NCBI GenBank assembly: GCA_937928405.1
Contig: CALFWZ010000116.1
Location: 1-54,109, forward strand
Source: an uncultured Saprospiraceae bacterium
Lineage (GTDB): Bacteria; Bacteroidota; Bacteroidia; Chitinophagales; Saprospiraceae
Direction of reading: 5' to 3'
Length of the DNA stretch: 54,109 nt
The position numbers and the translations under genes are program-made. Positions 36,432-44,472 of this stretch are shown here, in pieces (within the stretch, counting starts at the first letter, position 1; every line of letters begins with the position of its first letter). The notes beneath the pieces were generated by a model. That model worked only from the letters and a program-made list of their open reading frames with translations, made no database searches and was not told where the DNA came from.

Positions 36432-36815
36432 TTAACTCACACCTAGAATGTTCATTGCCTTATCAAGAATACTATCAGGATCAAAAGGTTTTGTCATATA
36501 TTCATTGGCACCAACTGAAAGTCCTTTTTCCTTATCCATTTCTTGTCCTTTGGCAGTTAGTAAAATGATATGGATATCTTCCATTCCCAAATCCATTTTG
36601 ATTTTTTGGCAAACTTCAAAGCCATTCATTTTAGGCATCATGACATCAAGGAAAACCAACTGTGGTTTTTCTTTTTGAATAATTTCGTAAGCTTCTTGAC
36701 CGTTGGTGGCAATCAACAGTTCAACATCTTCATCCTCTAAGTCTTCTAGCGTTTGTTCTAAAAGCATTCTAATATGGGGTTCATCATCTACGATTAACAA
36801 TTTTAAATCATTCAT
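36432..36815 (-). CDS. CheY-like single-domain response regulator
   Basis: This 127-residue protein is one receiver domain: acidic pair Asp10-Asp11, phospho-acceptor Asp57 (LVFLDVMMPKMNG), Thr87 and Lys109 (MTKPFD). There is no output domain. It sits between the hybrid kinase and the GAF-cyclase gene on the same strand, so a phosphorelay from kinase to cyclase is a natural reading, though direct evidence is absent. The MITE-like insertion starts 52 bases upstream of its start codon and may have affected its promoter. Confidence 0.93.
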   Translation of the reverse strand: MNDLKLLIVDDEPHIRMLLEQTLEDLEDEDVELLIATNGQEAYEIIQKEKPQLVFLDVMMPKMNGFEVCQKIKMDLGMEDIHIILLTAKGQEMDKEKGLSVGANEYMTKPFDPDSILDKAMNILGVS

Positions 36816-36867
36816 AATTAAATTATTTTGCTAGAAAATCAATTGCTTATTTTTTGATATAATTTCT

Positions 36868-37003
36868 CTAAGTACAAGACAAAATTAAAATGCCACAAAG
36901 TCACTAAGCCACTAAGGATTTTTTCTTTGTGACTTCCGAATCGGGTCCGGAACATGTGTTGTGGCTCAAAAATGATTTTTTAATTTTTTTGTCCTGTACT
37001 CAG
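36868..37003. mobile_element. MITE-like element with 17-bp inverted repeats and 9-bp target duplication
   Basis: Terminal inverted repeats CTAAGTACAAGACAAAA (36868-36884) and its counterpart 36987-37003 match at 15 of 17 bases. Directly outside them is the exact 9-base direct repeat ATAATTTCT (36859-36867 and 37004-37012), as left by a transposase. The 136-base element has no coding capacity and carries more internal palindromes (CACAAAG 36894-36900/CTTTGTG 36925-36931; TTCCG 36934-36938/CGGAA 36948-36952; GCCAC 36892-36896/GTGGC 36961-36965). The right target copy overlaps the stop codon of the hybrid kinase. Presumably moved by a transposase elsewhere in the genome. Confidence 0.8.
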
Positions 37004-37010
37004 ATAATTT

Positions 37011-40000
37011 CTACTTTATCAATGTATCTATCTCTTTTAACAGTAATCCAATATCAATTGGCTTTGTAATATATCGATCGATCCCCAGTCGACTAAATCG
37101 CTGTTGATCATCAATAACGGAAACAATTATAATCGGAATATCTTGCGTCTTTGGGTCATTTTTTAAAATAGCAGCTACATCAAATCCATTCATCTCTGGC
37201 ATCATCAAATCCAGCAATACTAAGTCTGGCTTCTCCTCACGAATCATATCTATTGCTTCTTTTCCATGGATTGCTTCTTTGACTTGATAACCTACTTCTG
37301 AAATTTCTTGACGAAGTAAACTCCTAATACTTGGCTCATCGTCTACGACCAAAACAGTTTTATCGCTAGGTTTCCACAGTTTAACATTCTTTACACTATT
37401 GCTATTTTGAATTAATTTTCCAGATGATTTTTCCACTAATTTCTCTTTCTGATTTAATGGAATACTAAACATAAAGGAACTGCCCTCTCCAAACTCACTT
37501 TCTACCCAAATATCTCCTTTATGATGTTCTATAATCTCTTTACAAATAGGTAATCCCAGACCAGTCCCTTTGGGTTTATCAGTCAAAGTATCTCCAACTT
37601 GTTTAAATTTTTCAAAAACTTTTGGTAGGTCTTCTTTTGAAATTCCTATGCCTGAGTCTTTCACTCCAACGACGATAGAACCATTTTGTCGAAAAGCATT
37701 AATCTTGACTCCTCCTTCATCCGTAAATTTTACGGCATTAGAAATCAAATTAATCATGACTTGAACTAACCGATCTTTATCTGCATTCAGTAAAGGCAAG
37801 TCCTCTTCAATATCCAATTTTAGCGGTAAAGATTTTTGTTCAAATAAAGAGGAGGTTGCCGCTGATGCTTGCCTGATAATCCCTTCCATAGGAATCAATT
37901 CCATATTCCAATCCAAGCGACCGGCTTCAATTTTTGCTAAATCCAAAACAGTATTAATCAACGTTGTCAATCGTTCTCCTTCAGAAATGACTACGTCTAG
38001 ATTTTGATTTACTTGTTTTATGGCTCGAGTTGTTTTCTTTTCTTCTGATTGTACAAAAGGCAGGATGCGTTCGTCCAATCTTTTTTTAATAATTTTTGCA
38101 AAACCAATTACAGAGGTTAAAGGCGTTCTTAATTCATGACTAACCGTCGAAAGAAAAGTACTTTTAGCTGCACTTGCTTCTTCCGCCACTGCCCTAGCCT
38201 CTTCTGCTTCTTTAAATAATTGAGCATTTTCCAACGCTACTCCAACTTGAGAAGCAATGGTTACCAAAATCCTTTCATCCGAGGTATCGAACCTATTTCC
38301 CTTCGTAGTACTTTGAATACCGAGCACTCCAAAAATTTCTTTTCCTAACCGAATAGGTACTCCCAGAAAAGAGGCTGGTATTTTTTCGCCTGCCACAATA
38401 TTTAGTTTTTGAAAACCATCAGAAACTTCTTTGGACATCAACAAAGGTTTTCCGGTTGAGATGATATAAGCAGTCGCCCCCTGTCCTGTTTCCATTTCTG
38501 AAAAATCAGTTCCATATCCATAAGGAAAATGAATCATTGCTTTTACTTTATCTAAGATAGCGATATAAGTAATATCTGCTTTAAATAATTCCTTTACTTT
38601 ATCTCCAACTAGCTGATAAATCCCATCCATATCTACCTGTTCCATCAATCCTTCCTGGACACTATTGATGGCAGAAAGCTCTTCTACCTTTTGTGCAATT
38701 TCTTTTGTTCTTTCCTTTACCGTTTGTTGTAGCTTTTCTCGCTGTTTCCTTAGCCGACTATTTTTCCACCGACTAAACAAAAACAATGAACTCACAGATA
38801 AAACCAAATATCCAATATACGCCCACCATGTTCGCCACCAAGGTGGAAATATTTTAAAAGTATACGAAGCTTCTGTACCCAATTCTCCCGAAGGGGATTT
38901 CCCTCTTACTCTAAAAATATATTTACCTTCTGGGATATTGGTGAATGACCGCCCCGTTTTGGCAGACCATTCTGACCATTTATCATTAAATCCTTCTAAC
39001 TGAGTCTGGTATTGATTTTCTCCGTTTATATTCAGGTTGGTTGCAATGAAATGAAATTCAATATTGTTTTGATTAAAACTTAATTCAGGTGATTTAGGTA
39101 CACCATGTCCTGAAAACAATAATGAATCCGCGTTAATTACACTTCTAACTTTAATTGTAAAAGTATTATCAGGTAAATTCTTCTCTCCATCAAATTTAAA
39201 TATTCCATCTTGCCCAACAATCCAGAGCACTCCATTTTCTTCAGGAAATAATTTTGCTACATTTAGGAGTTCATCTTTAGGCAGTCTTTGAAAAGGTTTG
39301 GCATTAAAAATATATTTTTGATCCTTTTGTTGCTCATAAATCCCTAACTCTACGGTTCCATTAAAAAATAAAAAATGAGCATATACCTCTCCTTTATTAT
39401 TCTCTGCCAAAATCACTTTTTGAATGTCAGACTTAGGAGCAGGTAAGGGAAAGCGGGCATCAACGATTATTTGTTTTTTTAATGGGTCGAAACGATAGAT
39501 CCCTCCTACTCCGGTAAAGGTTAATTCATTATCAATTTGATAAACGAAAGTGCTTCCCAAGTCTGTTTGGTTAACCGTTTGTTTATAAGATAATGCCTCT
39601 TCAATTATAATTTGATTAGCAGTAGCAGTATCCTCTTTATATTTAACGTGCCACAACCCTTGACTTTCTGTTCCAATCCAAAGGGATCCTGGTTCTTTTT
39701 CCTGAAAAAATTTAATTTTAATATTACTAGGTATCTCTTCTTTTTTCCCTACGTAACTATATTGCTCGTTCTTTTTATAAAGAATACCTAAACCATCTTG
39801 ACGTCCGAGAAAGTATAATCCTTTTTTAAGTTTACTTTCATGGTGAGCGAAAAAGGAAGATGAGTTTTCCTTATTTTTAAAAATATTGGTGAGCGTATTA
39901 TTTTTTATTTGGTAAATTCCCTTATTCGTCATCCCGAATAATTCATTATCCGTTTTTGAAAAACTAAATACAAGTCCTTTTGGAGAATTTTCCATCTTGC

Positions 40001-41129
40001 GAAAAACTTGTCCATTTTTATCTAGATACAAAAAACCACTAAGATTTGCTGAACCAGCATATAGTCTGTCTTCATATCGAATGATGTCCTCAATAAAAAG
40101 GGGATTATTTTCTTCATCAATTTTAAAATTCGAAAATGGAGAAAGTATTTCTACTTGACAAAGTCCGGATCCAGAACCTAACCAAAGTGTTCCCCCAGGA
40201 CTCGCAAACATGGAAAGAATAATATCATCAGGAAGTCCATCCTGCTTATTTAAATGATGTACCCATTTTCCTTCTTCATCTAAAATGATGATACCTTGTC
40301 CGATAACAGAAATGGCAAAAGTATTATCAGGCAATTTTTTAACGACGTAATTCCATTCTTTTAATAATTTATCAGCCTCTGTTGAAAAAGGGAAATATTT
40401 ATTGTTTTTATAAATGAATAAACCTTTATTTTTAGTGCAAACCAGGAGCTGGTCATTTTTAAATGGCAACACATTTACTAAAGAAGTTCCCTTAAAAAAA
40501 TCACCGCCAGCTATACGCTGAAAATCGTTCCCCACTACCGTTCCCAATCCTATTTCTGGAATTTCTAAAAATAGTTCATCATTGACCGTTCCTAAAATAT
40601 TAATTAAAGGTTCTTTTTTCCATGATTGGATTACCTTGGATTGGGTATCGTATTCGAGAAAATAGCCAGTCTTGGATGCGAAATATATTTTATTCTTTAC
40701 TACTCCCGCTTGTCTTAATTGTCCACATGCCCGATGCTCTTCTGATAGCAAATATTTTAAAGAAATAAATTGCTGTTGACCTAATGAATCCGCTTCTAGA
40801 TACCCCAAATCATCTGTACCTCCTACGTAGATTCGACCATCATTCCCTAAGACAATTGACCAGGTAACTACGCCAAGTGGTGGAATTTTGCGCCATGTTT
40901 CGCCATCATATTCCGTGATACCATTTCCAGTAAAATAAATAATTCCACTAGTATCTTGGGCGACACCAAATATTTGAGGAAAGCCTTTGTATACTTTAGG
41001 AGAGAAGGTTTTGATGAGTGGTTTTCCTAATTCATTCTGTGGTTGGGCAGTTGAACTTCCATAAACAAGCCCCCCTGCAATAAAGCACAAGGCAAGTCTT
41101 ATGAAAAAAATGTTCAATTTGCATTTCAT
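37011..41129 (-). CDS. Hybrid two-component histidine kinase with propeller, GAF and receiver
   Basis: This 1372-residue membrane kinase has a signal segment (about 8-25) and a periplasmic beta-propeller with repeats of the regulator type (to about 690). A Y_Y_Y domain (about 700-765, YQTQLEGFNDKWSEWSAKTG), a membrane helix (about 770-790) and a cytoplasmic GAF (about 830-970) follow. The HisKA His998 is in STVSHELRTPL; HATPase N, G1 and G2 boxes (NLISNAVKFTDEGG, DSGIGISK, GTGLGLP) follow; the receiver has phospho-acceptor Asp1307. It starts six bases after the upstream cyclase gene ends. The sensed ligand is unknown. Its stop codon at 37011-37013 overlaps the MITE target duplication, so its C-terminus appears intact. 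Confidence 0.93.
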   Translation of the reverse strand: MKCKLNIFFIRLALCFIAGGLVYGSSTAQPQNELGKPLIKTFSPKVYKGFPQIFGVAQDTSGIIYFTGNGITEYDGETWRKIPPLGVVTWSIVLGNDGRIYVGGTDDLGYLEADSLGQQQFISLKYLLSEEHRACGQLRQAGVVKNKIYFASKTGYFLEYDTQSKVIQSWKKEPLINILGTVNDELFLEIPEIGLGTVVGNDFQRIAGGDFFKGTSLVNVLPFKNDQLLVCTKNKGLFIYKNNKYFPFSTEADKLLKEWNYVVKKLPDNTFAISVIGQGIIILDEEGKWVHHLNKQDGLPDDIILSMFASPGGTLWLGSGSGLCQVEILSPFSNFKIDEENNPLFIEDIIRYEDRLYAGSANLSGFLYLDKNGQVFRKMENSPKGLVFSFSKTDNELFGMTNKGIYQIKNNTLTNIFKNKENSSSFFAHHESKLKKGLYFLGRQDGLGILYKKNEQYSYVGKKEEIPSNIKIKFFQEKEPGSLWIGTESQGLWHVKYKEDTATANQIIIEEALSYKQTVNQTDLGSTFVYQIDNELTFTGVGGIYRFDPLKKQIIVDARFPLPAPKSDIQKVILAENNKGEVYAHFLFFNGTVELGIYEQQKDQKYIFNAKPFQRLPKDELLNVAKLFPEENGVLWIVGQDGIFKFDGEKNLPDNTFTIKVRSVINADSLLFSGHGVPKSPELSFNQNNIEFHFIATNLNINGENQYQTQLEGFNDKWSEWSAKTGRSFTNIPEGKYIFRVRGKSPSGELGTEASYTFKIFPPWWRTWWAYIGYLVLSVSSLFLFSRWKNSRLRKQREKLQQTVKERTKEIAQKVEELSAINSVQEGLMEQVDMDGIYQLVGDKVKELFKADITYIAILDKVKAMIHFPYGYGTDFSEMETGQGATAYIISTGKPLLMSKEVSDGFQKLNIVAGEKIPASFLGVPIRLGKEIFGVLGIQSTTKGNRFDTSDERILVTIASQVGVALENAQLFKEAEEARAVAEEASAAKSTFLSTVSHELRTPLTSVIGFAKIIKKRLDERILPFVQSEEKKTTRAIKQVNQNLDVVISEGERLTTLINTVLDLAKIEAGRLDWNMELIPMEGIIRQASAATSSLFEQKSLPLKLDIEEDLPLLNADKDRLVQVMINLISNAVKFTDEGGVKINAFRQNGSIVVGVKDSGIGISKEDLPKVFEKFKQVGDTLTDKPKGTGLGLPICKEIIEHHKGDIWVESEFGEGSSFMFSIPLNQKEKLVEKSSGKLIQNSNSVKNVKLWKPSDKTVLVVDDEPSIRSLLRQEISEVGYQVKEAIHGKEAIDMIREEKPDLVLLDLMMPEMNGFDVAAILKNDPKTQDIPIIIVSVIDDQQRFSRLGIDRYITKPIDIGLLLKEIDTLIK

Positions 41130-41135
41130 AAAAAA

Positions 41136-43304
41136 TCATTTTTGAGAAAAAGCCCATGTTCCAGTCCAGTCATTTGTAGGTGGTGACAAATTAAAATCTT
41201 TACACCTTTTCAATAAAATTTGAGTTGGTTTATCATTTGAAAAATAAAACAATGCTTTTTCAAATGAATCAATAGCTCCGTTAAAATCTTTTAGCCGATA
41301 CTTTTTTAGGCCACTATGATATAAGTCAATAAAATCTTTTTCTTTTTTAGTCGGAGGCACGTCCAACTCTTTCTCGATCGTATAAATGGTCTCGGAAATT
41401 TGTTTTCCTTTCACTTTGATGCTATCTATTTCACGGCAAACAAAACGATCTGCAATCTTTTTATAAGTAGCCTGACAAATAAGTATGGGCGTTCCATAAA
41501 ATTTTGTAAGACTCTCTAATCTTGAAGCTAAGTTGACAGAATCTCCAATCACGGTACATTCAAATCGACTTTTAGAACCAATATTTCCTGAAATAACATC
41601 TCCCGTCGCAATTCCAATTCCAATCTTAACATCAGATTGACGCTGGACATTTTCTAAAATCTTAAGATTATCAATCATTTCCATAGCAGTATTCGCGGCA
41701 TTGATCGTATCATTTTTCTTTTTATAGGGAATTCCAAAAGTTGCCATGATCGCGTCTCCAATTAATTTGTCAAGTACTCCATTATTGTTCAAAATGGAAT
41801 CTACCATGATATCAAAATAATTATTTAGAAATTCTACAATTTCGGAGGCTTGTAATCTTTCTGTCATTGAAGTGAAATTTCTGATATCACTAAAGAGGAT
41901 GGAACAGGTTGTGTATTTCCCATTAAACAACGACAAATCGTCTTTATTGATAATTTCATCAATGACATGCTGAGGTAAATATCGATTAAGGTTTTCTCTT
42001 ACCCTTTCTTCAGCCGTAATGTCTTGAATGACATTAATTACTCCTAGGTTATCTCCATTTTTAGCTTTCATAGGAAGCGCATTAAAATTGAAAACCAACT
42101 TTTGGTTTTTCAAATTTATGCTTTCCACGTGTTGTTTTTTTAATTTATTTCCAGATCTAAAAGTGTAGTCACTATTTTCTAAGAAGGAAAAATGTTTTTG
42201 ATTTAAATTTTTATAAAATCGCCCAATAATTGCTTCTTGCGAAATCCCGATCAAATCACAAAATCGTTTATTAACTGTTTTAATGATTCCATTTTTATCA
42301 ATCGTCAAGATTCCATTATCTAGATTTTCAAAGAGCACATCCAAATAATTTTTAATCGTATTGATTTCTTCAAACAAAGTAGAATTCTGAACAGCAATGC
42401 TTATTTGTGCGGCAAAGCCATTCAGAATAAATAAATCTTTATTGGTAAAAACACCATTCTTTTTATTGATAGACTGAATAACTCCGATTAAATATCCAGT
42501 AGCATTAAAAACAGGTACACAAATCATAGACTTTGTTCTATAGCCCATTCTCGAATCTATAGATCGATCAAAATGTGGATTGTTGTATGGATTATTTTCT
42601 ATTAAAGGACGTTTAGCTTTTGCGGCAAAAAATGCTAAGCCTTTATTGGTTTTAATAATTTCACTCCCGAGCCCTTCTCCATATTTTGTCCAAAGTACTT
42701 GCTCTTCTTCGTCTAATAAAAAGAAACTACTACGATCAGACTGTGTAATTTCTGATGCTTGCGTTATGATCAATTTTATGAGATTAGTCAGATCTAATTC
42801 TGAATTGATGGCAGAAGAAACTTTTAGTAACGTAGCTATATCGTTTTTGATGGCTTCGGCGGAGGCAAATAATTTTGCATTTTTGATAGCCAAAGCAAGC
42901 ACATCTGCAAAACTTTGAAGAATGGCTAAATCTTTTTGATTAAACTTTCCATCAATTTTATTCAGTGATTGTAGCACTCCAACTATTTCACTATTATCAT
43001 CCAGGATAGGAACGCATAATATTTTTTTGGTTTGAAAACCAGTAATGCTGTCAAAGTATGGATTAAACAAATTGCTTTTACTAACATCATTGACTAATGT
43101 AGGTTTGCCAGTAGTTGCGACAAACCCAGCAACACCGCAATCCAAAGACATTTTAATTAGATTATTATGGATTCCTTGCGAAATCAAACTATCTAATGTT
43201 TCTTGTTCTTCATTGACAAGAAATACCGTGCTTCTCTCGACATTTATGGCACGAGAAATATTAATTAAAATTATATTTATTTCGTTAAGAATTTCCTTTC
43301 GCAT
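41136..43304 (-). CDS. Tandem GAF, PAS and class III nucleotide cyclase
   Basis: The preferred start is the ATG at 43304 (MRKEILNEINIILINISRA), giving 722 residues. The longer in-frame start at 43361 lies inside the zincin gene and adds a segment without homology to the domain. Two GAF domains (about 5-150, 170-315), a PAS domain (about 325-440) and a cyclase domain (about 470-650) are followed by a helical tail. The cyclase has FSDIRNFTSM and VLDKLIGDAIMATF, with the adenine-selecting Lys kept, and TVIGDSVNLASRLE, so it looks a competent adenylate cyclase. Its start overlaps the previous gene by 20 bases. Confidence 0.88.
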   Translation of the reverse strand: MRKEILNEINIILINISRAINVERSTVFLVNEEQETLDSLISQGIHNNLIKMSLDCGVAGFVATTGKPTLVNDVSKSNLFNPYFDSITGFQTKKILCVPILDDNSEIVGVLQSLNKIDGKFNQKDLAILQSFADVLALAIKNAKLFASAEAIKNDIATLLKVSSAINSELDLTNLIKLIITQASEITQSDRSSFFLLDEEEQVLWTKYGEGLGSEIIKTNKGLAFFAAKAKRPLIENNPYNNPHFDRSIDSRMGYRTKSMICVPVFNATGYLIGVIQSINKKNGVFTNKDLFILNGFAAQISIAVQNSTLFEEINTIKNYLDVLFENLDNGILTIDKNGIIKTVNKRFCDLIGISQEAIIGRFYKNLNQKHFSFLENSDYTFRSGNKLKKQHVESINLKNQKLVFNFNALPMKAKNGDNLGVINVIQDITAEERVRENLNRYLPQHVIDEIINKDDLSLFNGKYTTCSILFSDIRNFTSMTERLQASEIVEFLNNYFDIMVDSILNNNGVLDKLIGDAIMATFGIPYKKKNDTINAANTAMEMIDNLKILENVQRQSDVKIGIGIATGDVISGNIGSKSRFECTVIGDSVNLASRLESLTKFYGTPILICQATYKKIADRFVCREIDSIKVKGKQISETIYTIEKELDVPPTKKEKDFIDLYHSGLKKYRLKDFNGAIDSFEKALFYFSNDKPTQILLKRCKDFNLSPPTNDWTGTWAFSQK

Positions 43305-44415
43305 ATCGCATCTTCGCTTGAAAAGTATTATAGGCTTCACAAAGCAGGTTAAAACCATCATTAGAAGCCATCTCAGTTAAGTTTAAATTACATAGTGAAA
43401 TCATTCTACATCTTCGATCTTGGTCATCGACAGATTTTCCTAATTTCCTATCAAATCGTTCTATATTTTCGGCAGCTTGTTTTACAATGATTTGTAGTAG
43501 TTTAAATGCTTTTTCAGAAATCGGTGGATTTCCCAAATAATTTTTAATTCTTCCATCTTTCCTAAGCATAGGATATTGGTCCAATCCTATAAACCGTAAA
43601 AACCACTGCGCATTAAATTGAGGTAATACAGAACAAATTCCCATATAATCTGCGATAATTTCATCATGCATATTGTTCGTCATTTTGCCAAAATGTCGAA
43701 GTGTGAAATAATGCGCGCACTCATGTTCTAATCGAATACTTAAAGATTTATCCAACCAATCTTCTTCTGGCAAATTCATTGCTTTGGCAGAAACATTGCT
43801 ATAAGGAATTCTACTCAACACAATCATGCGATCTTGGTATAATGCCTTATTTGCCAACACTGCTTTTTGCGGAGCAGATCGGAGGGCTTCTCTTAATCTA
43901 TTCCAATTATTCAACCCTTGAATCATAGCGGCCCCCATTGAATCAGACATCGGTTTTGGCTCATTTCGATAAGTCAAGGATCGAACAATTGCTTTAAAAT
44001 CAAATCGATTATCCGCAATAATCACAGGAATTTTACCAGCTAAAGAAGGGTATAAAGACAACTTCAATTTATTAGGTTCCTGCAAAATTAAACCTGTCGC
44101 TAAAGGCATGTTGGTTGTTGAAATTCCTTTTAAGGTCGCGTTTTTATATGATTCCGATTGACTAATATTTTCTTGAATCGGAAATTGAAATTGAACCAAA
44201 TATTTTTTTAAGGTTCGAAAAACTCCAATACTTTTTGCTTCTTCTATATATCTTCCCCAAGTAGCAACTTGAGGTTCATCTTCCAAGTTTTGGTATTCAA
44301 ATTTTTTATTTTTTCGAAAGAATGAATTTTCAGTATAAACCAAAAGTTCATCAATCAAATCGTCTTCAGGAGTAAAAAATCGGAGACGATTATATTTTGA
44401 TACTTTGGTTTCCAT
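43285..44415 (-). CDS. Zincin-like protein (HExxH) in the NHLP export cluster
   Basis: This 376-residue protein has no signal peptide or membrane helix. His231-Glu-Cys-Ala-His235 in LEHECAHYFTLRHFG followed by Glu252 in MHDEIIADYMG gives an HExxH with a third metal ligand 17 residues later, the pattern of gluzincin metallopeptidases. I do not recognise the family by name with confidence. The N-terminal 200 residues are alpha/beta with no clear motif. It lies 57 bases downstream of the ABC transporter gene and overlaps the cyclase gene. A role in trimming or modifying the RiPP precursors is inference from place and motif. Confidence 0.7.
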   Translation of the reverse strand: METKVSKYNRLRFFTPEDDLIDELLVYTENSFFRKNKKFEYQNLEDEPQVATWGRYIEEAKSIGVFRTLKKYLVQFQFPIQENISQSESYKNATLKGISTTNMPLATGLILQEPNKLKLSLYPSLAGKIPVIIADNRFDFKAIVRSLTYRNEPKPMSDSMGAAMIQGLNNWNRLREALRSAPQKAVLANKALYQDRMIVLSRIPYSNVSAKAMNLPEEDWLDKSLSIRLEHECAHYFTLRHFGKMTNNMHDEIIADYMGICSVLPQFNAQWFLRFIGLDQYPMLRKDGRIKNYLGNPPISEKAFKLLQIIVKQAAENIERFDRKLGKSVDDQDRRCRMISLCNLNLTEMASNDGFNLLCEAYNTFQAKMRYAKGNS

Positions 44416-44472
44416 AACATTTAACTATTAAGCACAACAATACGTTTAACACATAATTTTTTGAATATGTAC

